From assembly GCA_002705055.1 (NCBI GenBank), contig PAHY01000032.1, positions 82,318 through 146,317 on the forward strand: a stretch of 64,000 bases of DNA, read 5' to 3'. The notes beneath the pieces are model-generated. The model worked only from the letters and a program-made list of their open reading frames with translations, had not been told where the DNA came from and did not search any database. This document shows, one piece after another, positions 8,746-18,924 of this stretch (position 1 is its first letter; every line of letters starts with the position of its first letter). Both the position numbers and the translations under genes were made by a program. Source of the DNA: Planctomycetota bacterium. Lineage in GTDB: Bacteria; Planctomycetota; UBA1135.

Positions 8746-11700
8746 CTATTCAAGCAGTCGCCGCAAGTCAGCCGCTACCCGCACTTCGCCGCCTTTCTCA
8801 ATCAGTCCCACGAGGTCTTCAAGGCAGTCACGATCGAGCTTTGTGAAGTACCGGCCCTCATCTCCAAGACAGCAAAGTACATGGCGTGCGAAGGCAACCG
8901 CCGCCGCTGCCCCAAGCTGCAGATTTCCGCGTCCACCCTTGCCAGTTTCCTTCCTCAGCTCACGGAGGATTCGCGTCACCTCGAATGGCATACAGCCGCC
9001 GGTGATGAGCTCCCGCTCTGCGATCATGGTCAGCGCATCCTCAGCTGCATCGCCCGAGTTCGCCGCGAGCTGCAGGAGAGCTAGCGCTTCCTCGTGGCCG
9101 GTTTCCCCCGTCGGCCAACTGCGACCGACCACGGGCGAGAGTCGCTCCCGCCACACGTTGGCGCGCACGCCTGCATCTGGAAGCGATCGCACGAGCCGCG
9201 CGAGACAGTCAGCGAGTTCCGCACGAGCCGACGCACCCAGATCCGGAAGTAGGTCCGCCACTCGGAGATTCTTGAGGGGCTCCCTGAGCAACGCAAGGCG
9301 GGCCAGAAACGCTATCCACTCATCGTAGTACGGACCAAACAGATCTGGCCGAGCGAAGGACTCCCGCAGCGCATCCCCGAGGCTCTCCAGGGTCCCTCGG
9401 TCCAGGCCCGTCGACGCGAGTGCCAATCCCTGCCACGGCCAAGGGTTTGACAAACCTCGTTCATCCTGTTCCGCCAATGCTCCGACGGCTCGTTCATAAA
9501 GAGCTTTCCACTGGGCAGCCAAAATCGTCGGCATAAACCGGCCAAGGATGCATGGGACGACCGTCGCCCCGAGGGACTCCGACCCCAAGGATGCCTCAAC
9601 TGCTCGACGGAACTGCGCCTCATCGGGGTGTGCTCCATCCTCTCGCGCCCAGTGGAGCGCGAGACTCCCAAGCACCAAGTCCAGCACCTTGCCGAGGGGG
9701 TGGTTGATGGCCGCGAATAGACAGTCCGATGTGTCCGAATGTTCCGTTGGCGGCAGTTGGGCGGCCCGTTCGACTAGCCGTTCGGCCAATTCGCCGTTGA
9801 CCATGATTCCGCTCTCTCGGAGCATCGTGGCGACTGAGACAAGTGCGTCCACTGCTCTGTCCTCGATTGGCAAGCGCTCGGCTGCTGACCCTAGAACGGA
9901 TAATAGACGCACACGAAGACCCCCCATAAGCTCGGCGCCGATGAGCGAATAGAAGATGTCCGGTGTGAACGCCTCCCACTCGCCTCCATCGCCCACGCTC
10001 ATCTCAAGAAACTTCACAGCCGGCTCCGGGCGTTCACGAACGAACGCGCCCAGGTCGAACCAAGTGTGTTGATCCAATTGCGCAAGATTCTCGCGAACGG
10101 CCTCCAGGTCGCCATCGAAGGCCCTCGTAAGATCCGGCTGGCGGCTCTGACCTGCGTTCTGGTATTCGCGGGATGAACGTAGTTGCGCTCGGATTACTAG
10201 GAGATGACTCAATGCCGACCCTCCCGCCGATTCGCAGTACCAGTGCACGGCCCGCAGAAGCCGTTTATCCGGAACGGCTTCATACGGGCCGGTGGGGAGA
10301 CTCCCTGCCCCCGCCAGAAGCACATCTTCCAATGCTCGGCGAGGCGCTCCTCCTCGCTTCACGAGGGTCGCAATGAGATGCTCTTGGTCCTCGCCCATCC
10401 CCACTTCCCAGAACAGCCCGTCCCCAAAGCGTCCAACAAAGCCTGAGAGCCAATCATCCTGGATATCCGCTATCCGATGGCACAAGACACAGATAGCTAG
10501 GCGGAGCTGCACCGGCGTCGCGTGCTTCAGGCACCGGTCTGCAATGCCACAGAGGGTCCTTGCATCTACCCGATTCAAGGCTTCACGAAGTAGGACCAGG
10601 GTAGAAACCCATGGAGGATAGTCCCCTGCGGACCACGACCACGCACTATCCCACCGACAGCGTAGGACTAACTCCCTCGACTCCGCCCTCTCGGCACCGA
10701 GCACCGAGTCAGTAACGGCAATCCACTCCTCGCAAATCCGAATGACTTCGCGGGATACTTCCCCGTCTTGCAAGTAGCCTTTCGCCCATTCAACGACCTC
10801 AGGAGGACTGGCGGGACCGGCCCAGTAAAAGCCGAGCTCTAACCAGTGTTGGGGATCCTCGGAATCCAGCCCATTACCCAGGCCATAAGTTCCGAGGCGC
10901 CTGTAGTGCTCACGCTGCTCACTAATGCGGATCCGGGGAGCGACGCGAGCTCGCAACTCATACAAGAATCGCTTTGGTGCGAGGCCGTTTAGATGTCGCA
11001 ACCCATGAGCCAGATCCCTGTGCTTCCACCCCCCTTCACGGAACCCTTCTAAGTCGGGGCTCAGGAGGAACCAAAGGGCGCAGTACTCGCTCTTGAGTGC
11101 AAGCGGCACACCAGTTCGTGAGCACTGCTCGAATCGACTGAAGGCACTAGCCCTCACGTCTGGGTGAAGGCCGCCTTCCCGAGTCGCGAGAAGAAAACAC
11201 AGTTTGTTCCAAGACCTCGGATCCTGACAACTTCTGGTCAGCCAATCCGCAAGCGCCCAGCCCCAACCGGACAGTGGAGAGTGCTCCCACCCGAACAGAC
11301 GATAGATGTCGCCTGCGAGCACGCCTTCGCTTGAAGCGCTGCGGCCAACGTCTTCCTGCGAACCACGCTTACGCTGGCTTCCAAACGCCTCCACAATCCA
11401 ATCAAGCCATTCAAGTCCCGGAGCTGGATCCAGGTTTGCGAACATCCGCATTCCCTCCTCCCTCGCGAGGATGTGACGGGCACGGGAGTCGGCGACTTCA
11501 TCATGGGGGATTCCCACATCAGCTTGCTGACGCAAGAACGTCCGGTCGGCAAGGAACCAGTCCTCATGACGATCCGCCCAGGCTTCGATTGAATGCCAAA
11601 GAATCTCATGGCCGTCATCTTCTGCGTAGGGCACAGGGATGACTGACGCCGGAATCGCGTCGCTCGGTTGACCACGCGGCAACAAGGCGTAGGCCGAAGC

Positions 11701-12429
11701 ATGCTTGGGATCAAGCGCAGCAAAGAAGTACTGAAGGACTGGGTCTTCGATTCGGTAGCCGATAAACAGAACTGTATAACCCGCGCTGAACAGGCCATTC
11801 AGAAAGCGCGCCCCCCAACCCTCTGTCAGGTACGCTACGCCGAAATCCTCTTCCGTGATCACGAAGTCCTCGGCAGACTGCGGGTTCGGACTCCATTTCC
11901 CGTGTAGGTGCACGATTCCCGGCCAGGCTGTCCCGCGCTCATCCTGCCTAACGGTTGGCAGAGCTGGCGCGACATGAGTCGGAATGCCCTCTCCCAAGGC
12001 TGCAGCTGCCCACTCGAACCCAACATCGTAGTTGGTTGTCACCAACCGAGGCCGCCAGTCACCCGGTGTCGAAGCCAAACGGAGTAGAGCCAAGTGTGCT
12101 CTGAAGTCAGCTGGATCATAATTGCCTTTCAGCTCGATCTTCGCATGAAGCGCCTTCCGGAATCGCTGTCTCCCCGCATGAGATTGGATGGAGGCGCAGA
12201 CACGATCGAGCGGTGCATGAGGCGCCAGCCGAACGTTGATCTCGTCCTCCGTCCACGGTGTGAGCTCCCTGGCAAGAGCTGCGACAAGCCCGGGGAAGTC
12301 CGGGAGCTTCGTTGGCGGGTTCCGCGAGACGCCAGCGCCGGCAAACACGACGAGGCGGCCATCCTCCGAAGCTTGGATGAGGTCACCTGGAATGGAGGGG
12401 CCTCTTTCGACGAGTCTGAGGTCAGCCAC
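8746..12429 (-). CDS. SIR2-like NADase protein with long C-terminal region (DUF4020-like)
   Basis: 1227 residues from GTG 12429. The N-terminus (about residues 27-300) is a SIR2_2-type domain: GRLVVFAGAGVSRNPP is the nucleotide-binding loop, RLVTTNYDVGFEWA and GIVHLHGKW follow, and GYTVLFIGYRIEDPVLQYFF closes the fold. SIR2 domains in defence proteins deplete NAD+ on phage infection. The remaining 900 residues are helical repeats with no enzyme motif and resemble the DUF4020 architecture known after SIR2; they probably sense the trigger. It lies between a GIY-YIG gene upstream and a BRCT gene downstream, all on the minus strand. Confidence 0.8.
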   Translation of the reverse strand: MADLRLVERGPSIPGDLIQASEDGRLVVFAGAGVSRNPPTKLPDFPGLVAALARELTPWTEDEINVRLAPHAPLDRVCASIQSHAGRQRFRKALHAKIELKGNYDPADFRAHLALLRLASTPGDWRPRLVTTNYDVGFEWAAAALGEGIPTHVAPALPTVRQDERGTAWPGIVHLHGKWSPNPQSAEDFVITEEDFGVAYLTEGWGARFLNGLFSAGYTVLFIGYRIEDPVLQYFFAALDPKHASAYALLPRGQPSDAIPASVIPVPYAEDDGHEILWHSIEAWADRHEDWFLADRTFLRQQADVGIPHDEVADSRARHILAREEGMRMFANLDPAPGLEWLDWIVEAFGSQRKRGSQEDVGRSASSEGVLAGDIYRLFGWEHSPLSGWGWALADWLTRSCQDPRSWNKLCFLLATREGGLHPDVRASAFSRFEQCSRTGVPLALKSEYCALWFLLSPDLEGFREGGWKHRDLAHGLRHLNGLAPKRFLYELRARVAPRIRISEQREHYRRLGTYGLGNGLDSEDPQHWLELGFYWAGPASPPEVVEWAKGYLQDGEVSREVIRICEEWIAVTDSVLGAERAESRELVLRCRWDSAWSWSAGDYPPWVSTLVLLREALNRVDARTLCGIADRCLKHATPVQLRLAICVLCHRIADIQDDWLSGFVGRFGDGLFWEVGMGEDQEHLIATLVKRGGAPRRALEDVLLAGAGSLPTGPYEAVPDKRLLRAVHWYCESAGGSALSHLLVIRAQLRSSREYQNAGQSRQPDLTRAFDGDLEAVRENLAQLDQHTWFDLGAFVRERPEPAVKFLEMSVGDGGEWEAFTPDIFYSLIGAELMGGLRVRLLSVLGSAAERLPIEDRAVDALVSVATMLRESGIMVNGELAERLVERAAQLPPTEHSDTSDCLFAAINHPLGKVLDLVLGSLALHWAREDGAHPDEAQFRRAVEASLGSESLGATVVPCILGRFMPTILAAQWKALYERAVGALAEQDERGLSNPWPWQGLALASTGLDRGTLESLGDALRESFARPDLFGPYYDEWIAFLARLALLREPLKNLRVADLLPDLGASARAELADCLARLVRSLPDAGVRANVWRERLSPVVGRSWPTGETGHEEALALLQLAANSGDAAEDALTMIAERELITGGCMPFEVTRILRELRKETGKGGRGNLQLGAAAAVAFARHVLCCLGDEGRYFTKLDRDCLEDLVGLIEKGGEVRVAADLRRLLE

Positions 12430-12511
12430 GACACCCCTGTACTCGCGTGCCCAATCTGATTCCGGAGCGCGCCGGCCCCCGAATCGCTCTTGCTCCCACT
12501 CGTGACATCAC

Positions 12512-13324
12512 CTAATTCGCGTTGTACCCCTGTACTCGCGAACCCAGGGCTTCCTTCCAATGACTCTCGCGCGCCTGAACCAGCCCATCTGGCGCCACCT
12601 TAGGGAGAGTCTCGAGCACCGAGAATCTGAAGTTCTTGAGGGCATACTCCGAATCGTCTCGGCAGACCTCCACCAGTCGATCGTTCCAGCCATGCTGGGT
12701 GCCCATGTAGCAGCCCCAGCGTCCCCAGAGCCCGCCTTCTCCATAGGCTGCCCCCACGTACAGCTTGCCGTTCGAGTCGTCAGAGATGAGATAAACCGCA
12801 TTCGTGCTCTCAAGCGCTCCGCGCCAATCTTGACGCCCTGTCCGAAAGACGGTAGAGAGTGAACCGAAACTGTGGTTAATCCACTCGATCCCAGGGAACG
12901 CTTCGCCCGAATAGACCTCTGGAAGAATCTCAAGTACTGCAATGTCAGGCAGATAGTGCTCGAGGTAGAAGGCCCTTCCGCGCATCCCACGATAGCGCTC
13001 GAAGGAGCAGACCAGTCGTCCGACATAGGGCTTGCCGCCCTCGACCTCATCAATCACATACTCATCCTCCGGCCTATCGACAACCCGGAATATCCCCCCG
13101 AAGAGCCAACCATTCGGCCGTGGGTAGTACTGCATGAAAGAGAGGATGAACGGGCGGGTCCAATCGTCTCGGTTCCCGCGCCAGGAGTTCCAAGCCACCC
13201 AGCGCTCGCGGTCTTCGACGAACTCCTCGAGAGGATGGATTCCGTCGGGATTCCGTGACGCAAGATGGAGCTTGTAGTCTACGGCTCGGCCGAGATCCAG
13301 GATGTCGGTCAGTACGATGGCCAT
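12512..13324 (-). CDS. GIY-YIG nuclease-domain protein
   Basis: 270 residues from ATG 13324. The C-terminal half carries a GIY-YIG-type core: NAVYLISDDSNGKLYVGAAY, then GLWGRWGCYMGTQHGWNDRL with the conserved Arg, and a final ESHWKEALGSRVQGYNAN with the catalytic Glu and closing Asn typical of the fold. The N-terminal half (about 150 residues) is not recognised and may bind DNA or a partner. It is first in a minus-strand run with the SIR2 and BRCT genes, 82 bases ahead of the SIR2 start. A role as a DNA nuclease in defence is inferred from context. Confidence 0.75.
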   Translation of the reverse strand: MAIVLTDILDLGRAVDYKLHLASRNPDGIHPLEEFVEDRERWVAWNSWRGNRDDWTRPFILSFMQYYPRPNGWLFGGIFRVVDRPEDEYVIDEVEGGKPYVGRLVCSFERYRGMRGRAFYLEHYLPDIAVLEILPEVYSGEAFPGIEWINHSFGSLSTVFRTGRQDWRGALESTNAVYLISDDSNGKLYVGAAYGEGGLWGRWGCYMGTQHGWNDRLVEVCRDDSEYALKNFRFSVLETLPKVAPDGLVQARESHWKEALGSRVQGYNAN

Positions 13325-13495
13325 GAGATAGTCAGAAACCGCGAACGACGTGTTGGTCGCGGTACAAGGTCTAGAGTATCGAGCGCGACCAGGAGCGGCT
13401 AGGTCAGGGGACTCTCAAAGGCTTGTGAGCGCCCCGTTCCCTCAAGTCGGCCAGAGCCCCTCCCCCGCTGGCACGAAGAGTGTGTCTTAGTTTAG

Positions 13496-14614
13496 TTACT
13501 GGTTCGCCGAGGCCTCGCCGACGCCGCGTGCGAGGGCGCGCTCCAGGATCTCGCCGCGAGTCATCGGCCGGAAGCCCTCCTCGGCGAAGGCCGCGTAGAG
13601 GACGGCTTGGAGAGCCTCGGCATCCGGGAGCTTCGGAATCAAGGTGCCGTGTGTGGAGGCGCGGAAGCGCTCGCATCGTTCGATGCCCTCCAGGAGGGAC
13701 GCCGCCGGAAGCGGCGCGTGGACCGCAAGCATCTTCCGTACGCGACGGGTGAGGGAGCCGCCAACCCGGCTGTACTCGAAGAATTAGTCCTCGTGGACCG
13801 AGTGCTCGGGGAACATCGCCCCCAGCGCCTCGGGCACCCGGTCCGCGATCGACCCGCCTGCGTCGTCGGCTTGGACGCGCGCCTCCGTCAAGGAAACGAA
13901 CCCCCTCGCCGAGATCCGGCACCCGAACTGGACCTGCAGCGCCGCGATCTCCTCGACTTGGTCGGTGCGCGCGAGGTAGCTCGCGGGGACACGGCGGACG
14001 AGGTGGAATTCGTGCGGGTGTTGGAGATGCTCGGCAGCCTGGAGCAGCGACTCGGCCGAGAAGGCCCCCTCCGCAATGCCGAGCTCCTGGAGGAGCGGGC
14101 CGACGGCACCGTGTGCGAGTAGCGCCGGTTCCGCGAGGGCGCGCAGCGGGCGGTCGAGCGCTGGAAGATAGACCGTCTGGTCGGGCATCCGGCGCTGGCG
14201 CTTGCGCTCGTATTGGCGCATCCGCTCGAGGCTGACGCCGACCATCGCGCCAGCCCCGTCGAGGGTGCAAAGCGGGCTCCCGCCCCACCCGAGCCGCGCG
14301 AACATGGCTTTCAGGCGCTCGGATGGCCAGTCGACGCACGACTCGAGGAAGTCTCGCAGCGCGGGCTCGAGCCGGAGGGGTTCGAGGCGAGTAACTAGCG
14401 GCTCGAGTTTGACGAGCACCGCGAGGTAGGCAGGACCACCCGCCCTACCGCCGTCGGGGTCGGCGAGAATCGTCTCGATGCGTTCGCGGACCGTCTCCGG
14501 CTCAGGGGGCAGCACGGAAGCCAACCGTGGGTCAGTCGCGCGAAGCTAGCCGGCCCACGGATGCTCGGCGATCGCAGCAAGGAGGGACCGGTCGGAGTCG
14601 ACGCACATCCCCAC
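13496..14614 (-). pseudogene. Sigma-70 region-4-like DNA-binding regulator with two in-frame stops
   Basis: One frame runs from GTG 14614, seven bases after a GGAGG Shine-Dalgarno, to a stop at 13496, broken by TAG at 14546 and TAA at 13784. The pieces fit: AEHPWAG*LRATDPRLAS and MFPEHSVHED*FFEYSRVGG. The central part (LGWGGSPLCTLDGAGAMVG, then SLERMRQYERKRQRR) resembles the region-4 helix-turn-helix of sigma factors. The TAG could come from CAG by one transition. It follows an alpha-CTD-like gene by 33 bases. Such proteins probably regulate transcription; this copy looks dead. Confidence 0.6.
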
Positions 14615-14646
14615 GAGGCGACCTCCGACACGGAATCGCCGCGGCG

Positions 14647-15219
14647 CTAGCCCGCAGCTGCGCTCGTCGCAAGCTGCTGCCTTGGTGGCGGCGCTGGCGC
14701 GTTGCCGGGAGCTGCGACCACCTCGGCGGGCTCTCGAGCCGGCTTTCCGGGGCCAGCGCCATCGTGCATTGCCTCGACCACGCACGCCAACTCCAGTGCC
14801 GACATCATGTTCACTCCGCGCAGGCGGAGTAGCTCGCCGATGGTCAGCCCCGCGGCGTCGACCTGTCCATCCCGGATGCCTGAAATCCGTACTGCACGTC
14901 GCGTCCGCGGGCGCACGGGGAGTGCCTCCCAGTCCACATCGCGGGGCATCCCGTCAGGAAACGCGATGACCTCGACCGCCTCCGCGGGAAGCCGCTCGGC
15001 GTCCGTCACTAGGATCGCGAGGGCGTTGTCGTCGGCGGGATCTGCTCGCACTTCCCAGTAGCGCTCGTCGAGGTCCTCGTGCCGGGCCGCGCGGCGCACG
15101 TGGAGGGCCCGCGCCAAGGCACCGGTGATCGACCAATGACCACACTCCCCCTCCCGAAGGCAGCGCGGGACGAGGGGCGTAGGCGGAGAACCCCACCGGG
15201 CGACCGCTGCAGATGACAT
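14647..15219 (-). CDS. Protein with RNA-polymerase-alpha-CTD-like helix-hairpin-helix
   Basis: 190 residues from ATG 15219. The region RAVRISGIRDGQVDAAGL, then TIGELLRLRGVNMMSALEL, resembles the alpha C-terminal domain fold of RNA polymerase. The tail is Pro/Ala rich and probably disordered. It is directly upstream of the sigma-region-4-like pseudogene, and similar pairs or fusions of these two folds suggest a shared regulatory role. The gene is intact, but its partner is broken. The target is unknown. Confidence 0.55.
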   Translation of the reverse strand: MSSAAVARWGSPPTPLVPRCLREGECGHWSITGALARALHVRRAARHEDLDERYWEVRADPADDNALAILVTDAERLPAEAVEVIAFPDGMPRDVDWEALPVRPRTRRAVRISGIRDGQVDAAGLTIGELLRLRGVNMMSALELACVVEAMHDGAGPGKPAREPAEVVAAPGNAPAPPPRQQLATSAAAG

Positions 15220-15314
15220 CGTGACTTCCGTAGAGGGGCCAGGAGGCTGGACAGGCCCGGGCGCAGTCTAGCGGTCCCGCTGGACTCTGACAGGATCCGA
15301 AGCGCCGCGCCGGA

Positions 15315-15956
15315 CTACAGATCGTCTCGTCGCCACTCCGTCCAGTAGATCTCCGGCAACTGCAAACGGGCGCGCTCGCGCTCGACCGCGGACATGTTCA
15401 GATTCTTGACCTTGGGCCACTCGAACTCCGCGAGGAACTGCTCGACCAAGTCCCAGAAGGCCTTCTCGTAAGCCGGGCACCAAAGATTGCGTAGGTCGGG
15501 TTTGCCCTCACTGTGCATTCCATAGTACTTGGGGTGCTTGGGAACCGGATATCGGCCGAGGTAGCACACCGCGCTCGTCAGCGCCTCGAGCATCAGCCGG
15601 CGGCTTGGCTGATTGAGGTCAATCCCGACATGTTCAGCCATCTTGGCAAGTTGGTGATTCCCTAGCTCACGGTCGAGCTGCAGCCGGCCCTTAGTCACCG
15701 CACGCTGGCCGCTTTGAGTCCACTTTGCTTTGAAGAGGTTCTCGATCGCGAACCCGCGAAGCATGAGCTTAACCCACAGCGTGCCTGTCTCGACCCTCAT
15801 GGGAAGTCTTCGAGCCGCAAGCATCAGCGAGTGAGCCGAGCCTACCCACAGAGTCGGCTCATTACCAATGTAATCGAGGAGCCGAGCGGCGTCTTCCCTG
15901 CCCTCTTGCTCACCCGGCCCGTGACGCATTGCACCACCCTGGACCCGATCCTCCAT
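15315..15956 (-). CDS. Accessory protein of the type I restriction operon (unknown)
   Basis: 213 residues from ATG 15956. The start lies one base after the hsdR stop (TGA T ATG), so it is translationally coupled to hsdR and part of the operon. The sequence is mostly helical (LMLRGFAIENLFKAKWTQSG resembles a HEPN-like helix) and has several Trp residues in the C-terminal half. I do not recognise a family. It could be an immunity, toxin or assembly factor for the RM system; that is context only. Confidence 0.6.
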   Translation of the reverse strand: MEDRVQGGAMRHGPGEQEGREDAARLLDYIGNEPTLWVGSAHSLMLAARRLPMRVETGTLWVKLMLRGFAIENLFKAKWTQSGQRAVTKGRLQLDRELGNHQLAKMAEHVGIDLNQPSRRLMLEALTSAVCYLGRYPVPKHPKYYGMHSEGKPDLRNLWCPAYEKAFWDLVEQFLAEFEWPKVKNLNMSAVERERARLQLPEIYWTEWRRDDL

Positions 15957-15957
15957 A

Positions 15958-18924
15958 TCAGTAGTACTCCCGGATGTACCCGTAAGCTCTCTCGAAGAGA
16001 TCCGTATCGCGATGGAGTTGATACTTCAGCAGCGTCTTTCGCAGCACCTGCTTGACCTCCCGCTCGCCAGCGTGCGTTGCCTGCCAACCGTCGAACCGCA
16101 CTTCGCGCACGATCTTGTCGATGTCGTCGACAACGCGCTGGACTATGATCGGAGTCTCATTGCTCTTTGCTTCCTCGAAGAGCTCGGTCAGCGCCGCCTT
16201 CCCCTGGTCGATCTCCTCTTCCTCCGGGGTCCCGCGCTCAAGCTGGACGACGTCCTTCGCCAAGCTCAAGAGCTCCTTCAGAAACTCGATGCTGATGAGC
16301 AACCCCAGCTGGTGCCGCTCCTTCAGTGCCTCCAGCCTCTCGGCGAGCGGCTTGAACTTTGGGTTCCCTAGGTGCCGGCGGAGGCGGGAGCTGAGCTTGA
16401 TCGACACCTCTTTGGCTTTCTTGTCAGGGTCAGGGGACTCGAGGACCGCCTCCAGCAACTCGGCATCCAGCACCAGCGTGTCGAGATCATCGCGGACCGT
16501 CTCGACATGAGTGTGCTCGTGGATCAGATCGATGGTCTTCGCGCCGAGCCGGTGCCACAGAAGGCGCCCCGTCCCATCGGTCGGCTGCACCGATCGGTAG
16601 ACCTGGGCCAGCCAGCGGTAGTCTTTCTGGAACTGCCCTAGCGCCGGGTCAGGTGAAAGTGCCTCCCAGATCCGAGCCAACACGCGGAAGTCCGCCGCGA
16701 ACGCATCCCGGCGGTCATTGTCTGGCAGATGGTCCTGCGCTGCCATCAACCCCTCGTAGCCCTCCAAGTCACGATCGACTCCCGGGAAGTAGGCGAGGCA
16801 CTTCTCGACCGCACCAGGAAGAGCTGCCATCAACTCGCCGATGTTGGAGATGGCCTGCCGGGCGCCCTCCTCGTCGAAGCGCAGCGCCTGCGCCACGTCG
16901 TCAAACACCCCGAGGTAGTCAACGATCAAGCCGTGCGTCTTTTGCTGTCCGTAGGGGCGGTTTGTCCGACAGATCGCCTGGAGCAGCGTGTGATCCCGCA
17001 GCGGCTTATCCAGGTACATCGTTTGCAGGATCGGAGCGTCGAAACCGGTTAGGAGCTTCGAGGTCACGATCAAGATCTTGAGCGGGTCCTTCGGATCGCG
17101 GAACCGGTCAAGGAGCGCCTCCTCAGCATCGCGCTCGCGCCGGTAGGGCGCGTATTGCTCCTCCCCGCTGTTGACCGAGATCACAATGTCGGACGTCTCA
17201 GGCGGCAGGAGCTGGTCAAGGGCCTGCTTGTAAAGGAGGCAGCTCTCCCGGTCGAAGGTCACTACCTGCGCGCCGAATCCGTCCGGCGTGACCTTCTCCT
17301 CGAAGTGACGAGCGATGTCCGCGCAGATCGCCTGGACCCGCTCTGGCGCCTTGACGAGGACCGCCATCTTCGCGGCAGTCTTTCCGAGCCGGTCTTTGTC
17401 CTCGTCTGTGAGCCCCTTCGTCAACTCGCGGTAGGCTTCCTCGATCTGGTCCTGGTCGATATGCAAGTCGATCAGCCGTGGCTCAAAGTGGAGCGGCTTG
17501 GTCGCCCCGTCGCGGATCGACTCTTCCAGGCCATAACGGCTCATGTAGCCGTTCTCATCCTCGGCGGCCCCAAAAGCGTAGAAGGTATTGCGGTCGACCT
17601 TGTTGATCGGCGTGCCCGTCAGCCCGAAGAGGAACGCATTCGGGAGCGCCTCGCGCATCTTCCGACCCAGATCGCCCTCCTGGGTCCGGTGCGCTTCGTC
17701 CACCATCACGATGATGTTCTCGCGGTCGTTGAGGACGCCCTCAGCCTCTGCGAACTTGTGGATCGTCGTGATGATGACCTTCCGAACGTCGCGCGCGAGG
17801 AGCTCATGCAGTTCGTTGCGGCTCTCGGTCCGCACGAGATTCTCCAGGTCGGCCGCGTGAAAGGTCCCAGCGATCTGGCTGTCGAGGTCGATGCGGTCGA
17901 CGACCACCAGTACGGTCGGGTTCTTGAGGGCCGAGTGCAGACGCAGCTTGCGTGCCGCGAACAGCATAAGAAGCGATTTGCCCGAGCCCTGGAAATGCCA
18001 GAGCAATCCCTTGCGGGGCTGGCCGGCGACGACTCGCTCGACGATCCGGTCCACGCCCTCCACCTGCTGGTAGCGGGCAATGATCTTGATCCGGCGCTGA
18101 CCGTTGTGGCTCGCAAAAGCCGTGAAGCTCGACAGCATGTCAAGCACGCGCCGCGGCGTGAGGAGCGAATCAACCGACTGCTCAACCGAGCGGATTGATC
18201 GAGGCTCGCGTTCGTCGCCGAGGTGCCAAGGGCCCCAGAAATGCACCGGTGCACCAACCGAACCGTATCGGAGCTCCTTCCCCTCGGTGGCAACTGAGAA
18301 AACGTTGGGGACGAAGAGTTCCGGGATATGACTCTCGTAGTCCTCGTGGACCTGGATCGCCCCGTCCAGCCAGCTCTGGCTCGGCCGCACGGGGGTCTTC
18401 GCCTCGATCACGACGAGCGGGAGGCCGTTGACGAGCAGGACGAGGTCCGGGCGACGCTCGGCCTGACCAGCCCGCAGCGTGTACTGCGTCGTGACGACGT
18501 AGTGATTCTGTTCGAGGTCGTCGAAGTCAATCAGGTGCACCGTGACGTGCTCGCCATCCTCCCCGAACGGCATCGAGCACTCGCCGAGGAGCCACTTCGC
18601 GAAGGCCTCGTTAGCTTTGATCAGCCCGTCGTGACGGCAGCCGAGCATGATCGCCCGCAGGCGGTGGAGGACCTCATCGGCGCGGTCGGGCTTGGCGGCG
18701 ATGGAGGGGTTGAGACGGATCAGTGCGTCGCGGAGGTAGTCCTCGACGAGGGGATCCTCCAGCCCGCGCGGGAGGTCCTTGGCGGCGATGAAGTGCCAGC
18801 CGGCGCCGGCGATCTCACCTGCACGGCGCGCGAGACCGGGGCCCGTGGCCGTGTGGTGGGTAATGCCCCCGCACAAGCGATCGCGGACGAGGGCTTCGAC
18901 CGTGTTTGACTCGTTGAAAGTCAT
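15958..18924 (-). CDS. hsdR: Type I restriction enzyme R subunit
   Basis: 988 residues from ATG 18924. Residues about 150-180 carry the PD-ExK nuclease (RPDLVLLVNG, then LPLVVIEAKTP). The superfamily 2 motor has Walker A FQGSGKSLLML, the DEAH box MVDEAHRTQEGDLG, motif III FGLTGTPI and later helicase motifs (LIVTSKLLTGFDAPILQTMY, ICRTNRPYGQ). It translocates DNA and cleaves unmodified DNA in complex with HsdM and HsdS. Its start overlaps the hsdS stop by 4 bases (ATGA). All key residues appear present, so restriction is probably active. Confidence 0.95.
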   Translation of the reverse strand: MTFNESNTVEALVRDRLCGGITHHTATGPGLARRAGEIAGAGWHFIAAKDLPRGLEDPLVEDYLRDALIRLNPSIAAKPDRADEVLHRLRAIMLGCRHDGLIKANEAFAKWLLGECSMPFGEDGEHVTVHLIDFDDLEQNHYVVTTQYTLRAGQAERRPDLVLLVNGLPLVVIEAKTPVRPSQSWLDGAIQVHEDYESHIPELFVPNVFSVATEGKELRYGSVGAPVHFWGPWHLGDEREPRSIRSVEQSVDSLLTPRRVLDMLSSFTAFASHNGQRRIKIIARYQQVEGVDRIVERVVAGQPRKGLLWHFQGSGKSLLMLFAARKLRLHSALKNPTVLVVVDRIDLDSQIAGTFHAADLENLVRTESRNELHELLARDVRKVIITTIHKFAEAEGVLNDRENIIVMVDEAHRTQEGDLGRKMREALPNAFLFGLTGTPINKVDRNTFYAFGAAEDENGYMSRYGLEESIRDGATKPLHFEPRLIDLHIDQDQIEEAYRELTKGLTDEDKDRLGKTAAKMAVLVKAPERVQAICADIARHFEEKVTPDGFGAQVVTFDRESCLLYKQALDQLLPPETSDIVISVNSGEEQYAPYRRERDAEEALLDRFRDPKDPLKILIVTSKLLTGFDAPILQTMYLDKPLRDHTLLQAICRTNRPYGQQKTHGLIVDYLGVFDDVAQALRFDEEGARQAISNIGELMAALPGAVEKCLAYFPGVDRDLEGYEGLMAAQDHLPDNDRRDAFAADFRVLARIWEALSPDPALGQFQKDYRWLAQVYRSVQPTDGTGRLLWHRLGAKTIDLIHEHTHVETVRDDLDTLVLDAELLEAVLESPDPDKKAKEVSIKLSSRLRRHLGNPKFKPLAERLEALKERHQLGLLISIEFLKELLSLAKDVVQLERGTPEEEEIDQGKAALTELFEEAKSNETPIIVQRVVDDIDKIVREVRFDGWQATHAGEREVKQVLRKTLLKYQLHRDTDLFERAYGYIREYY

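Noticed and set aside
13404..14339. 311-codon Arg/Pro-rich minus-strand frame
   Set aside because: Runs over the sigma-like pseudogene in another register; composition is that of a random GC-rich frame.
17155..18198. 347-codon plus-strand frame opposite hsdR
   Set aside because: Mirror of a GC-rich real gene; Arg/Leu/Val-heavy and with no domain, while hsdR has all motifs.
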